The notes: a model not told the origin generated them from the letters alone. Counted from the stretch's first letter, positions 37,501-51,306 are shown. The stretch is DNA of 64,000 nucleotides from Oreocharis arfaki (GCA_013398015.1 VZRR01013736.1:186001-250000), one strand, 5' to 3'. A program made the numbers and translations.

Positions 37501-40500
37501 GCCTGGCACCTCCTGAGCAGCTGAGGACCTGGAGATCCACAGGAATTTGTACAGGGAACAAGACAGACTGGACTGCCTGCTCTGAGACCCCAAATGTGAC
37601 AGAAACAACCCCAAATGTAGAGACAGAAAACTCCAGATGTGTCTGATCCAGACACATTTTAATTTCACTCAAAAGAAGCAAAAGCAGCTGGAAAATTAAA
37701 CTCTGAAAGGTTTGAACTCCCTGCCTAGCCCAACAACCAAGAAACTGGCGCAAGTTGATGATTCTTCTGTAGTAAACAAAAATAAACACTGCCTCTGTAG
37801 ACCAGCATTTCAGATTGCTCTTTGCCTTCTGGTTCAGCAGGCTCAGTCTCTCATTCTGTGTCACATTTATAATTAATGCATTTGGATTAAAGAATTAGGC
37901 AGGAACTTATTTTTTATCTGTGGTGTTCCTTCTTGCATTTCAGGCAGGAGTTCTTGAAAGGGAAATATTTCATTCATTTTATCTGACTGAACCAGGAGAA
38001 TCCTGCAGGCTCAGCTGAGATTATTTCAGTGAGCAACAACCCAGCTTCACTGTGGACTCCTCATATCCCTCTCTAACACCTTTAATTCTTATTTGTTTTC
38101 TAGAAGCACCTTCTGCATGCATGTGTGCCAAAGGAGGTGAACACGAGTGAACTCGAAAACTGTCAGCAATCTGCCACATCTTTCAGAAAAATGGAAATGC
38201 TGCTCGCAAAAGCCGTGTCTGCTGATGATCCAAGCCCCACCTGCAATCTGAGGCATCACACAACTGCTAAAAACAACTTTCCCATCAGCATTTCGTAAAG
38301 GGAAGTTGCTGAATGCGGGCTGCAGGAGGCTGAATTCAGCTTTGTTTTGGCTGGGTTATAAATAGCAGAGCATCACCATGGGATGGGGGGTCAAGCAGGA
38401 GCTTTCACGTTTCAGATCACGGGCACGGCATGCAGGTGCATTTTACACACTTGAAGTGCAGACACAGCTTTGGATTTGGTTTGAATCATTGTAAGTTTAG
38501 TTCTGGTGTCAAAATAACCCACAAACAGACACTTAGGAATGGCTCTGAAGTATCCAACTCAAATTCTGCAGCTGGACCATTTTTGGGATGGATAACCACA
38601 CTTACAGCCTTTCTAGCACCAGAAAGCTGAGTTGAGGGCTTGATGTTAATTGTGAACAGCCCTTGGTAATTGTTGTACACGTCATGCACAGGTCTGAGCC
38701 TTAATCCTGCCCCTAAACACATTCCTCAAGTGTAGCCAAGCTTTTCTTGCTCTGGAACCAGAGGCACTGAAAGGAAGCAAAATGTTGGGCTGGGGTTTGC
38801 TGGTGAAGGCTGGGTTTTATTTCATTTTTTAGGTTTGATCTCTCCCAGATCCCCCTGAGATACGTAATTTGTAGGCTATAAAAGCAACAAACTTTGTTGG
38901 CAGGTCCTGAGAACACTTCAACTCACATTACAGAGCCTCTGCTTTATTTGCTGGTGTCATTTACTTTTTGTTGAGTACAGTGAGAAAGTTTCTTTTAATT
39001 AAGACACTGGTGGTAGCCCTGCTGTGTTTAATTAGATGGCCATAAAGCTCAATAGTCTGTTCTAAAACTTGAATTATAATCGACATGACTTGTTTTGGTT
39101 TGTCTGGCTGTCAGCAGAGAATGGATTTGATGATGAGTCAGTCTCTGCCCAGGCCACCCTGAGAATTCATTAATAAGTTAAAACACGGAGTGATGTGTGC
39201 TCCACCTCCTAATTTTGATGCTTTCCTAATGAAGCCAAGCATATAAAGCTCCTCAAAGGGTGGCAGTTCCTGCCATGGTCTTTTTTAAACAAATAAATAT
39301 GGCCACAATAATAATCTTCTACCTATTCTCTTACCCACTTTGCTAATCTGGAAGTTGTGACAAATTCCAGCCCTGTTATTTACAGTCTGTGAAAACTGCG
39401 TGCAACAATTGTGTGACATCACCAGGGGAAGTGACAGTAACTTCAACCACAAGTTCATAAACAGTTTAAAACCAGGTAAAGGTAGCACCATTTTCTAGTC
39501 AAACAACAGGATTTGCTGTAAAAGAAATGTGGATTAAGATGCTGAAAAAGAACATATATTAGTATTTTCCCACCGCTCGATAGCAGAGTTAACGAGCGAC
39601 AAAAGTTCAGCTAAAATAGTGCTTTTAAAATATACTTGCAAGATACTCCTTCATTTTGCTTTCACGCACTTACAAAAACAATCCCCCACAAACCCAGCAG
39701 TTATTCCTGCAGATTTCAGTGTGTGCTCTGCAAACAAGAAATAATTATAGCTGTGCACTGAAAGAGCTGGGGTTTTTTAGTCACCTCATTTTCACATCTC
39801 GTTTGGGACTCGTCCCACCCCGTGCTGACACGAAGCACTGCCAAAGTCTTGCAGAGAGCATCCCCCAAAGGCATAAAATATCCCAAATTTGCATGAGGAA
39901 TCCTTTTCCTCTGAACAACGGGAGCAGAGGCTGCACAACTGGTGCAATCCCGTCCCGTGGTTGGCATTCACTCCCTTCATGTCTCCCTTGCACTGTTACA
40001 AATCTGCCAGTTAAAAACTCCGTGCAACTCCAGAACGTATTGTCTGGAACGAAACAACCAATTATTTCTTCAGGTTCTGTGGCATAATATCCTAGGAAAC
40101 CAGCAATTACAGAATCAAAGTGGCATCAAATGGCATAGAAAGGAGTGAGCATGTATTATTCTTTAAATAGCAGTTACATGAACTCCTAATAAATGGGTAT
40201 TAAGTGCTAAATGCATGATAAGTAATTTTTGACAATGTAATTATCCAAACAATACAGGGGGAAAAGCTGCGAGATGGAATTGTCAAATTCACTTGTGCAA
40301 ATGCTGTGTGAAATTACGATTATTGAACACTGGCTTCTGGTCATGACCACTTTGGGAATAAAACAGTGCAAGTTTGTGTGTGCAAGCAGCACGTTTTTCT
40401 GGAGTCCCAGCACCTCTCCTGGAAAATGGCACCCACTGGTTGGATCTTTGCTGAGGTTAAGGCTTTAATTTGCCCAAGAGGAATGGAAGGGAGCAGGCCA

Positions 40501-43500
40501 CCATTTTAACCTCTGAATATGTTATATAAAGCTTCTTTCAATAAATCCCAGAATGGAGATGAAGGGCTGTGTGAAGTGGGGTGGACTTCCAGAAGTCCTG
40601 GTTAGAAGTTTTCGGCTTCTCCTGCAAGGTTGCACAGTCGTTATAGCAACAGGCTTGAAACTTGAGGGATTTCCAGAGGAGGCACATCCCAGTGTGGAAT
40701 AATGGGATGCTGTGGGCAGGATAACACATTCAGCTCCTTTAGGATCTTCTCTTTGTCCCAGGAGGAGCTTGGCCACATGTTCAGCTGGGCAGCAGATGCA
40801 GACATCACCTCCATGAGACAATTTGGTGTAACAGGAGTCTCAACCTCCATCCGATGCAAATCTTCCACCAGAACAGAGGAATTCTCTTTACACCTGGATT
40901 TCTCTGGGACTAAAAGACCTTTGAATGTCACTCAGCTTCGGCACCTGGGTGCCAAAAAACTGTGTCATGTCCACGCTGAACTCCCTAGAAACAGCTGAAT
41001 GCTCTTGCTTGTTCTTTGTTTTGCAGTCTGGCTTTTGCCTTATCTATATAATGTCTCTCTTTCCCTGCTGATTCCTTTTAGGTGGGAATTGCTGTGGGGC
41101 AGCTGGACCAAATGTAAACCTGCCAATGGCCAGAGCAACAACAGGCAGTGAACTCCTGAAAAATTCATAAAACCAGAACAAAACTCACTCCAGAACAAGT
41201 CAATGCCTTTAACATGAACAGTGTTTATTAGTCACGAAGAGATGTAAAACAAAACTCTATTTCAGGAAAGTTTTCTTGGTTCACACCAGAAATTGCTGTT
41301 GCCAAATTTGCTGGGGAGAAAAAAAAAGAATGAGAAGGGAGTTTTAGCTTTGAGCAAACATCTCTTTTGGACTCACTCCAAGAAGCTAAGTGATAAGAAG
41401 TCACTTCTGTTCTGCACGTTGTCATTTCCAGCTGTGGAACCATGCAGTTCATAAATCCAGATCTGAGCATTTTCCTCCTCCTCCTGAGAAGACTGACATC
41501 TTTATGTTGGACAGGCAGTCTCTTTAAAAGATGCTTTTTTAAAAAAATTATTTTTAAAAATTGCTGTCTGAATTAATTAAGTGTTCAGGGGAAAAGAATA
41601 ACATATTTGGAGAAATAACTGAAGCTTTAGTTCAGTTCTCTTTTCTTTCGTTCAATAACATCTGGCACCATATGTTAAAACAGTTTGCTCTGCTTTGTTA
41701 ATCAAAAATGAAATTTTATAATTAATTTTCAGATTCACAAGACTGAAGGATGTGATTAATGAGCTTCCCACATTCTCTCTCCATCTCCAGACCTTCACGC
41801 CCATACTCAGATCCTGGGAGATCAGCTTTAAGTTAATGTTCCTCAAAGGACATTTCATTGTATCATAGCTGAGATGTATTGCCCTTCGTGATGGATATTT
41901 AGGAGAGATTAATTTCACCTTAAATTGAAGTAATTTTCAAAAGGACCTGTGAGACATGGAAACATAAATTCGAATTAAATTCTGTCAAATTTGCTGGTTT
42001 GAAAGAGCTCTCGCTATTCCTCTCCCATTGTTGCTGTAGTCCAGCTGTGTTGGGAGGGCTGGGGTTCTGAAGTGGAGAGCTTTGGCATGAAACGCCAGGA
42101 AAAGTGGAATTAAAGAGGGAAATTTCTCCCAGGAAAGAGAGGAGAAGCAGCTGGAATCCACCAAACAGCTGAGCCACATCTCTCACCGAGGTCGGCTGAA
42201 GCAGGACTTGACTTCAGCGAGGCTGAGTCCCAACTGTCCCTCATATTATTTACAATTCTCTCATCTTCCCCCCCTGCCAGGCTGGTTTTGTTGCTTTACG
42301 CCACGGGTGAAGCTGTGAGCTCACATGGCACCAACACAACAATCCTCACATGGAGGTGGGAATGGGAGAGAATGGTTTGCACCATCAGGGGATGCGGGGG
42401 AGGAACTTTGGGCTGTGCTTAGTTCCGCTTAGAATTGTTGTGTGCTATTTTTGGAGTGATTTTAAGACTTGCATCTGTTTAGGATTGTCTTGGATTTCTT
42501 TGGCTGCTCTGTCACCTACAGAGACACATGAAAAGAGGAGAGCTGCGATGCTCTCTGGATTTCGTGATGATTTACAGCAGTTCCCTCCAAACACAGAAGG
42601 CAGGAGCATGTTGGGGCTCTGTTGTACCACACAACTGGGCTTTGTGCAAGAACAGAACTGCAGAGAGGACAAACCTGTCAAAACAGCAATTTCCAGTGCT
42701 TATGACAGGCCCAATCTGCTGGAAAAATGTAAAGGGAATGATGTGCAAGGCTTTGTGACCGAAGGGAGGCAAAGGTTCCACCCTCACGAGCCTTTGGCAT
42801 GGGGTGTTTCATTTTCTCTCTGCTTGCACAGTCGAAGAGGGGTGAGCTCCCTCCTGGGATCCCCGAGAAGGCAGGGCTGGAGCCTCCATCAGCTCCCAGG
42901 GCAGGTGCTGTGCCCCATTCCCAGGTGGGGATACCCCAGGCAGCTCTGTAGGGTTGTTGGGAGGTGTCTGTGCTGTGTGGGCTCACACCAGCACCCCGGG
43001 AAGGAAAGGGAGGTCTCCTTCCCCCAGCACTGACTTTCCAGGAAGAACTTTTTCCAAGTGCTGCAGGCCAGAGTTCTCCTCAGCTCTGTGAGGTGGCTCA
43101 GCCCTGTGGGGAGCCTCGGGGTGACAATCCAGCCCCACAGGTCTGCCCTGGGCTGTGGCAGAGGAGCAGCGAGAGGCCAAGTCTTGCATAACCCCGGTCT
43201 GTTCTCATCATCCCTGCCAGGAGTGGTGCTTGGGCAGAGCAGGCTGTGATGGATTTCTCAGAGGGAGCTCTCAGAGCTGTCAGTGGCCGTGCTCATTACG
43301 GATGTCAGAGACAACAAACAAATCAGAGTGACTGTAGGTAACTAATGGAATTAATTACCCACATGGCAGGCAATTTCTCTGGCAAATTCCATCCCCCTGT
43401 CCCCTGGAAGTAAGACAGATATGTATTCCTTGCCTTCACATCTTGCTGCTGTAAAAAGAAAGATGTTTTCACAGCAGGTGTCCTGAATTAAAAGGGGAAG

Positions 43501-45478
43501 AAAACACAAAACATCTGGAGGAAGGCTTCAAACATTACATAACTGTGTACATTTGTGTACAGAACAAATTCTTCTAATAACTGATCCGAGAGAACACATT
43601 CTCTACGTCGTTTGAATGTGATTTTATCAGCTTCTCAGGACCCTTCTAACCATCACATAAATATGCCACCGTGCTTCAAGTGCTATTAAGCTTTCAGTGA
43701 CAGCAGCATGAACCTTGCAGGCTGAAAATGTGACAAAGAACAGATTTCACTGCACATCAGATCTGCATCTTAATCACACAACTCTTCTCCCAGATGCTTT
43801 AGCAGGAGAGCAGCTTTCCCACATTGTTTGTCAAGTATTTACAGCTTCTGAAGACATCCCCTGCTCCCCAGGGAAGGAATAAATCTTCCCCAAAGCGCTA
43901 CACCAAAACAATGAAGGAAGAAATGTGGCTTTACACCTGCTCGCATTTTCTTCAGCAGGGTTAGAGTGTGCATTCAGGAGAATGATATATTATGAATATT
44001 CAGCTAGAAGGGAGCGATTTCAAACCACCAAAGGATGGTCCTCTTGGGCCATTAAATAAGTGTGGAGTCGGTCTTTTGGCTTAAAATGCAAGCAAGTTCC
44101 AATAAATACTCGGCAAAGGTTATTGCAGTTGTTCGTGAATTGCCCATTGATCATTTTTCTACAGAACAAAAAAAAGGTTGAGAATTATCCACAGTTTCAA
44201 AGAAATGAACCTTTAGGCTCCGTGGTTACATTGTTGTAAATGGTAAAATAGCAGAAAAGCTCTGTTAACAGGGGCAGAAGGGTCAAGGTTTCTGTATTTC
44301 CACATGCAGACACACAGTTTGTTGTGTTTATGGGCCTCGATATAATAAGGTGCTGGAACGGCAAAATTCCAGCAGTCTTTTTTTTTTTCTGGTGCTGCAT
44401 CCATGGGAATAAATGGAGAAAAAGGAGATCTGCACTAAACTAATGAACCCCTTGGATCAGAGCTGCTGTTTAAATGAAGCTCAAATACCTTATAAACACC
44501 TCCTACAAACCAAACATTATTATTTCTATTCACACAGGAGAGGGGGCTGTGAAAGGATATGGGATAAAATAAACCTCAGCTCTGTAACTAAATGAGAATC
44601 AGGTTTTATCAGGTTTTCAGAAAATATTCCCACAGAACTGCTCATGCAACTGTGTTCTCTGCGAAACACCTGCTTGGCTCTTTAGCAGTCCCGAAGTTTC
44701 CAAGGAATTAATCTGAATTTACCCTAAAACTTTTTTCACAGATTGCTCTATGAAATAGGAAAGGTGATTTGTTTTCCCTAAAGTGACCTTTTGCAAGGAA
44801 AAGATCCAGCCTGTTTCTCCTTAGGCTCTGGGAGGAACACTTTCCTTACATTCAGTGTAAAATCAATACCAACCTCATTTAAAAGCCATTAGAGTCCCTG
44901 AAGAGACTTCCTTGGCACTAATGGCCTTTGAATCAAGACCCTGTTTGTGTTACACAGCTCAGGCTGCTCCCCTGGGTTTGTCTCCTTGTTAAACTCTCCC
45001 TCAGCTTGTGATTTGGAATAAAATGCAGGCACAAGACTCATTTAACAGTTTTTAGCATGGAGCTCCTCAATTGCGTTTCTCGGAGCGAACGACATCAGCA
45101 AAATGTTTCCCTCAAGTGATTACACCGGGGCTAAATATTCTGTAAACTGTGGGCTGAGCAGTGGTTAAGTGAGAAGTGGCTAATTTACTTTGGTTCTCAC
45201 CAAGAATTTGCTGCTTTTGAGAGTCAAACCACAACCCTGCACAGATGATCGTGCTGCCGCACTGCTACAGAAATAAAACGTTTCAAATTAACCTTAAAAA
45301 ATGGGTATATAAAAGTAGCTGTTATCTGGAAAGCACAGTTTGCAGCTCCTTTTGTCACAGTTCGTGGCTTTTAATTCAGTTCTTAATTCCTTATTATTGC
45401 ACCCTTTATCTGAGTAGCTGATAGTTATTCTTACCATTTATTTGGGCTGCTCTCAACTATTATGAAGCAGCTGCATAT
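34543..45478. other. Longest unique stretch, no gene seen
   Basis: Nearly 11 kb without a recognised gene or mobile element. The longest open frame in the window lies here (plus 42350-43033, 227 codons) in a GC-richer patch; its translation has no domain I know and it overlaps several opposite-strand frames. A 174-codon frame (plus 37000-37524) overlaps two others of 96 and 150 codons. An AT-rich, partly self-complementary patch lies at about 41525-41580. A possible conserved element is listed separately at 43285-43380. Confidence 0.5.
43285..43380. promoter_or_regulatory. Possible conserved non-coding element (composition only)
   Basis: A short non-repetitive stretch with AACAAACAAA (forkhead-like), GGAATTAATTACC (paired-homeodomain-like) and TGGCAGGCAA words. 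The motif density is suggestive, but nothing in one sequence can prove function. Confidence 0.12.
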
Positions 45479-45712
45479 TCACAGAATCATTGAATAATTT
45501 GGGCTGGAAGGAACATTAAAGATCATCCCATTCCACCCCCTGCCGCTTCCGCTGTCCCAGGCTGCTCCAAGCCCCATCCAGCCTGGCCTTGGACACTTCC
45601 AGGGATCCAGGGGCAGCCACAGCTTCTCTGGGCACCCTGTGCCAGGGCCTCAGCACCCTCACAGGGAACAATTTCTTCCTAAATAAAGAATTTCTTCCTA
45701 ATAAAAAAATCC
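45479..45712 (-). mobile_element. CR1 LINE, 5'-truncated 3' end
   Basis: On the minus strand this ends in GATGATCTTTAATGTTCCTTC followed by the short ATTCTGTG-type tail, the standard CR1 terminus. About 230 bp is preserved, including the CCACAGCTTCTCTGGGCACC and CCAGGGCCTCAGCACCCTCA (plus-strand) landmarks. Near its truncated end the plus-strand string AATTTCTTCCTAA appears twice about 21 bp apart, a small internal duplication. No coding capacity remains. Confidence 0.93.
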
Positions 45713-47429
45713 CATCCTATAAGAAACCCGCTTTTATCGTGCAGTTCCACTCGCAGTCATTTATTTACCTGGAGCACATCCTCTAAGGAAGAGCATCTAT
45801 ATTTGTGTCACACTCATTTTTCAAACACTTCTATTTTCCCGTTCCATTTTATTATCCAACCTAATTGATTCAGTGTGATTTAGTTTCCAGAGGGGTTCAC
45901 AGACACAGCAGCCCAGCAGCAGAACATCATCACAGCCAGGCAAACCAGGTCCACTTTTGGACCCCATGGCATTATTTTCTACTCCTATCTCATACCACAT
46001 CTATTTGTGTGGATATTTCACCTTCAAGGAGAGCCATTATTTTAGCCAAGTTTTGATTTTCCAAGCTTCTGTCTTAGCCATCTTCTGCTGTTGGGCATTT
46101 TTCTTTTGTCATATGTTTGTTAAGCAGCAGAAGACATGATTTAATTTTGAAGCAGCATATGTTTGAGTACACAGTGTTTTCATAACTTCTCTGACTGGTG
46201 TTGATTGACTTATTTGCTGTTTGTACCGGTGTATTAGTTTGATTCCTCGTGGATGATCTCATTAGAACATGACAGCAATCTGTGCTGCAGAATCATCTCC
46301 ACAGCTAAGCTCACATTCCCGTTATAGCTTTCAAACTTCTGTTGCTTTACTGCATTATCTGAAATTTCCTGAATTTTCCTGTGTTCTCCTATTAGCTGCT
46401 CACCAAGTTACCCTACAAGGATAAACCTAATTTTGACAGCAAGATGCAAAGTCCATTTCTTGTCAGCCCTTGGTCTGTGGGAGGTGTTTGGTTTCATTGT
46501 CCATGGACATTCTCATGAAGCCATCTCACCTCGTTAGCAGTGCAAAATAAAATGCACCAACGTTGTTTTCTGGGGATCTTTTTATTCTGAGTTGCTTTTT
46601 ACAATTAAATACAAAGGATCAGATGCTGGTTTCAGTTTTGTTCGGATAAAATGCAAAAAAAAAACCTCTAGAGAATTTAGAGAATTTATCACACTGTAAA
46701 TGAAATCAGTCTGGCTGGGAAGATAGCAATAACTCCAAGAAAATATTTTGCCAGAGGTTTTCTGCCAAAACTGACTTTCCTTTGTAACTGAATCAGCTTT
46801 ATGCAAATTGTAAAGTTCTATTTACTAAATAACTTCTCCTCAAGCAGAATTGAAAGGGAACTGTGTGGCTGCAAGGTACTGCTCAATTCGCAGCAGGCAG
46901 TACTTCCCATTCGTATTCATGGGCAGAAACCTCAGCTGCTCTTGAGGAACGAATGCTTTATGATGATGTTATGGACCATACATTGTCTGAGAAATCTCTA
47001 ATAAGCAGCCAAGTTTAACAAGTGTGCATCAGTCACATCTCTGCCAGTGACCTCCATTAAATCTTTTTGGAGTCAGAAGAAATAAGCAAAGGAGAACTTC
47101 AGCCAGAAATTTTTCAAAGAACTCTCTTGAGGCCTCCTTTTCCCATTTTGCCTTCTTCTGTTTGCAGTCTGTGGGTTGCATTTTTTTCAATCAGATGGAG
47201 CTTTAGTCATAGCTCCAGCTGCCTAAAAATGCTGCTCCTGACTACACACAGGAGAATCTGAACCAAACTCACCCCAGAATCTGAACAAAACTCACAGCAC
47301 CTTCAAGGGGTAACAATTTTCAAGAGAGGAGTCCCTTGATGGCCAAGTTACATGAAAGTAACCAAAAAACCATGAAGGGTTTCAGCTGAGTCCCACACTG
47401 AGTTTCCTGATTTATCTGTACCAGGCACC
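45713..47429. other. Unique non-coding sequence
   Basis: No gene or known repeat was recognised. Open frames are short (75 codons or fewer). An A9-10 run lies near 46654. Confidence 0.55.
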
Positions 47430-47596
47430 GTGTGTGTGTCCATCCATCCCTCCATCCCTCCATCCACCCATCCATCCATCCATCCATCTGTCCTCCATCC
47501 ATCCCCCATCCATCCATCCATCCCTCCATCCATCCATCCATCCATCCATCCATCCATCCATCCATCCATCCATCCATCCATCCATCCATCCCTCCC
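47430..47596 (+). repeat. (CCAT)n tetranucleotide microsatellite
   Basis: A short GT run (47430-47439) leads into CCAT/ATCC units from 47440 to about 47596. The first half is interrupted by CCCT, CCAC, CTGT and CCCC variants. From 47525 to 47591 the run is uninterrupted, about 16-17 units. It produces artificial open frames on both strands (His-Pro-Ser-Ile repeats on plus, Met-Asp-Gly-Trp repeats on minus), which are not genes. The pure portion is likely to vary in length between individuals. Confidence 0.97.
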
Positions 47597-50500
47597 CTGT
47601 TTTGGATCCATGCCCTGCCATTCCCACCTGCTGTTGATATGGAACCAGGCCAGCAGCCTTTCCTCACGTGAGCACATCTGGGCCAAAATTGTCATTCCTT
47701 AAATTTTCATTCAATGCCAAAATTGCACTTGCAAACAGTTATTGTGTGAGTCATTAGTGGTGCTTTTTATACTTGAGGATTTTTAGAGCAAAATTGTTGG
47801 TCCTACAGCCTGTAGCTTCTAATACCTGTGTTTTCACTTTAGAATTTTTTTCCTTAGAGACGCCTATATCCCCTTTTTCTTGAAAACTCAAATCCTGTGA
47901 AAAATCAGAGGTGAACAAGTTTTTGACAGAGGGGGAACTAGAAAACAAAGGGCTCCGGGGGTTGGAAAAGAAAATATTAGCTGTAGATGTGTTTATCTCA
48001 CAGCTTTGTGTATTTAAGCAGACAAACATGGTTTATATTTGTGAAAATGCAAAGCTGCTCCTGTCTGAAGCTGCAGGGCCTTTACTTCTCTTCCTCTGAC
48101 ACTCTGTGTCAAAGGTTTTAGGTTTATTAAAAGGTATTAAGCGGTGATTTTGGACCTGGGACGTGCTGGGGATGTGGTGTTGGTGGTGTGTGGACCTGTC
48201 TGGGTGAAATGTCCCTCCCTGGCTGACTGAAACCACCGAGTCCCACGGCCCAGGTGGTCCTTGCAGGGACAGAGAGTGAAAGAGCCCTGCCTGACCCAAT
48301 CTGCGTCTCTTGTCCGATCAACACCTCCTGGTTCCAAGGAAATTTCCAGGAGGCGTCACCAAATGACAGCAGGTCCTGGAGGTGATGTACAACGGGTGGA
48401 ACAAAAGGAATACAATGTGAATATTTGTGTGGAGGAGTTCTGGATCAAGCTGGAAATTGTTGTGTTTGTTCTTCTGAAGCACCGAATCTCTGTGGTTTTG
48501 GGCATGGGCTCTGTTTATGTGCTGTGGCACTGCAGAGCATCCTCAGCAGTGCAAGGCTGAATCTGGATCAGTTCCTCTGCCCCGCCATGGACACATTCCA
48601 ATGAACAGATCTGGGCAGACAAACACAACTTTCTGCTTTTTCTTCAGCATCCCTGCCTTGGGGCAGCCACAATTCTCCTCCTGCTTTGGGCTCACTCTTC
48701 TTCACATCCCAAAACGTGTGAATCGTAGAAGTGGGAGCGGAAAGGAGCATGGAAAGAGCTACATTTTGGGTTGTTATTTTTGTTGTGTCTTCTGAAATTC
48801 TTGCTCAGCCCTTTCCTAAAGAGCCAGCTTTGCACACACAACCTTCAACACGAGACTTGTTCCATACTGAGCTGGTTTGATAAAGACTCAACAGAAAGAT
48901 GCATTCACCATTATAAACACACTGATTTCAAGGCCCAATAAAACCAGCAGAGAGTGGGAAGGAAGCCCATATCTCACTTTCTATGTAGGCTTTGCAGTGA
49001 CAGGCTCTTGCTGGTTATTTGACAGAAGCCATCAGCAGGCATCCTCGGAGGTGAGCATTTAATGTAGGATTCGTTTTAGCATTTGATTCGGTGGCAATTA
49101 TTCCTTGAACGCTATCAGTGGAATGACACTAATGCACTCCTCGTTCTGCTGCTCTCAGAGACTACACCTGGCTCACACGGTGCCAAAAAGGGACAAAGGA
49201 AGCGCTGGAGCAAGAGAAACTAATTTATATACAGTTAACATTTATTTACAGGCTGGTGTTTCCGGAGCAGATCCTGTCTTTTTCCTTTAGTGGATGTATT
49301 TTATATATTTGTCTCTCACACTTGGGAATTGTGGGATATCTCATGCCTGGAAAATCACCTTTTGAGGAGAGCAGGGTTGGCAGATGAAACCTGAACCACA
49401 CAAAAATGTTCCTCATCTACCTCGTGCTGCTGAACCTATGAACCCAAGAATGTGCAAGCTGTGCTCTCTCCCCAAAAACATGATCACTGTATTAAATCAG
49501 GCTCAAATTTCTGCTTTACTGCGCAGAACCTAACAAAAGAAGAGCCACTAAATTTGTAACAGAATCTTTCTACTCAGGTACATCCATAAAAAAAGTAGAG
49601 AGTGTGAAAACTTGCTGGAAGACTCTTGGAAAGGAAAGGAAGTTGTGGCAATGCTGGACGTAGGAAAGGTGTGACTGGAGGAGAAGAGGCTGTCTTTGAA
49701 ATCACTTTTAGCTGGGAAGATGGCCAGAGTAGCTGGATTTACCAGTTTGTTTTGAGCCAATTCCTCCTCTCATGGGCTGCATCTGCTGCAGGTTCACTCG
49801 TGCACCGTGAACAGGTTGCGTTTCTCCAAAGAGCAAAGTTGGGTATCAGCTCGAAATTTTGGACGTTGCCATGGTTTCAATATTTTTATCTTCTCTTCAA
49901 GCCATTAAGGTTTTGTTGCCAATTTCAGAACAATCACACCTGAAAAGCAGAGCTCTCCTGCTTGTAGGAGTCAGAGGTTTAGAACACACACGTGGAACTG
50001 TGCAGATATTGCAGCCCTGAGCAAAACTGGTTGTGAAATGGGCAAAGAGTGACAATTCTGGGCCAACGAGACATAGTTCTTACAGGGTCCGTGAGTCAAT
50101 ATGCAAATGAGAGTAGATTAGGTTTATAATGCAGAAAAAATGTGGAGCATTCTGTGAACTTTTCAAAGCCCAAGCTTGAGTAGGGAAAGCCACTGGAAAA
50201 AAAAAGATTCCAATTAGCAAAGTCATTAGGCAGGAACAGAAAATGACTCAGAGAAAGTGTCAGTGAGTCGAGTAGCGAGCTGGCCTCTCTCTTTGGAGAC
50301 AGACAGCTCAACCTTCTGGAGCCTGATCTGCCTCATCCAGCATCAGCATCTTTGCTGAAACACATCTCCCAGGTCCAAATGTTCCAAGAACAAGGTTTTA
50401 CTCTTGTGGGATTCAGCTCAAGATACACAGCAAAGCACACTCTGTTCTCTTCAGTCAGAGCCAACTCTGGTCATATCCTCTAAAGAGCCTGGAGTTAATT

Positions 50501-51030
50501 GCACAGTCTCTGCAGACACAAGTCCTGATTTATCTGCTTGGGTGAAGTTCTGTTTATGTCATAAATTAAAATCTTGGAGTGAAGAACCCGAGCTGGCTCT
50601 TGGAGGGAAGGAGTAGGCTTCATGTGGGACTCAAGTGAGATGCTCCCCCTTGGCACAGCAGCCCTGTCCGGCCTGCAGGAACTCAGCCTGTGCCCTGAGC
50701 AGGGTGGAAACCTTTCCAGGGCCTTTGTAAAGAGAAAAATTTACTTTCAGCACTGTCTGGGACACCTCAGTCGTGCTCCTTGTGCTGCGGAGATGTTTTC
50801 GCTCAGTCAGGGAGGAGCGCTCCTGTCTGAGAGCTCTCTGCCAAAAGGAGTGGTGAGAGCTGTGCTGAGACAGAGCAACGAGAAAAGCACGGGAAGTTGG
50901 AAGGGAAAGCACTTATCCTTTAACATGGCAGTAGGGAAACAAACCCACCCTGGCTGTGGTGCTGAATGTGGGTAGTGCCTCCCTCCGTGGGGTGGAATTA
51001 AACCCCAGCTTTGCTCTGGAGCAGAGAACT
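47597..51030. other. Unique non-coding sequence
   Basis: No gene or known mobile element was recognised. Open frames reach 117 codons (plus 50622-50975), with overlapping frames on the other strand and no recognised domain. Confidence 0.55.
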
Positions 51031-51046
51031 CACACACACACACACA
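51031..51046 (+). repeat. (CA)8 dinucleotide repeat
   Basis: Eight uninterrupted CA units. It is short for a polymorphic marker but a clear simple repeat. Confidence 0.9.
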
Positions 51047-51239
51047 GGCCTTTACACTGGGCTGGGGTTTTACCTGGAATCCATATCTGTGCTTTTATTA
51101 ACATTCAGAGTACTTCAAGTGTCTTTTCTTTTTGATCAGCTCCCCATTCAACCAAGATCTGTGAGGCTGAGATGTAGGACATTCACACCTGAGGTGTTTG
51201 CATGTGGTTTTTTAACTGCTGTTACATTTCTGGCTTTCT

Positions 51240-51306
51240 TTTTCTTGTCTCTCTCTCTCTTTTTCCTCCTCCCCAGAAGCCCAGTTATTCAGCAGTTAAG
51301 GTAATC
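51240..51306 (+). other. Candidate 24-nt microexon with strong acceptor
   Basis: A long polypyrimidine tract (about 51238-51274, including a TC run at 51247-51260) ends in CCTCCCCAG. It is followed by exactly 24 nt (51277-51300) and then AAG|GTAATC, a usable but imperfect donor because the +5 G is missing. TTAAC upstream could serve as branch site. Twenty-four nt keeps any reading frame; read in phase 0 it is open and gives KPSYSAVK, and in another phase it is also open. Neural microexons of 3-27 nt with strong upstream pyrimidine tracts are well known in vertebrates. No host gene is visible in the window, so this could be chance next to a TC-rich simple repeat. Confidence 0.2.

Noticed and set aside
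37000..37524. 174-codon plus-strand frame overlapping two further frames
   Set aside because: Three plus-strand and several minus-strand frames are open over the same bases, so openness reflects low stop-codon density, not coding.
42350..43033. Longest frame in the window (227 codons)
   Set aside because: No recognisable domain, no splice or promoter context, and overlapping frames of 68-102 codons on the opposite strand in a GC-richer patch where long chance frames are expected.
47320..47695. Minus-strand frames with Met-Asp-Gly-Trp repeats and plus-strand His-Pro-Ser-Ile repeats
   Set aside because: All arise from the (CCAT)n repeat being open in several frames.
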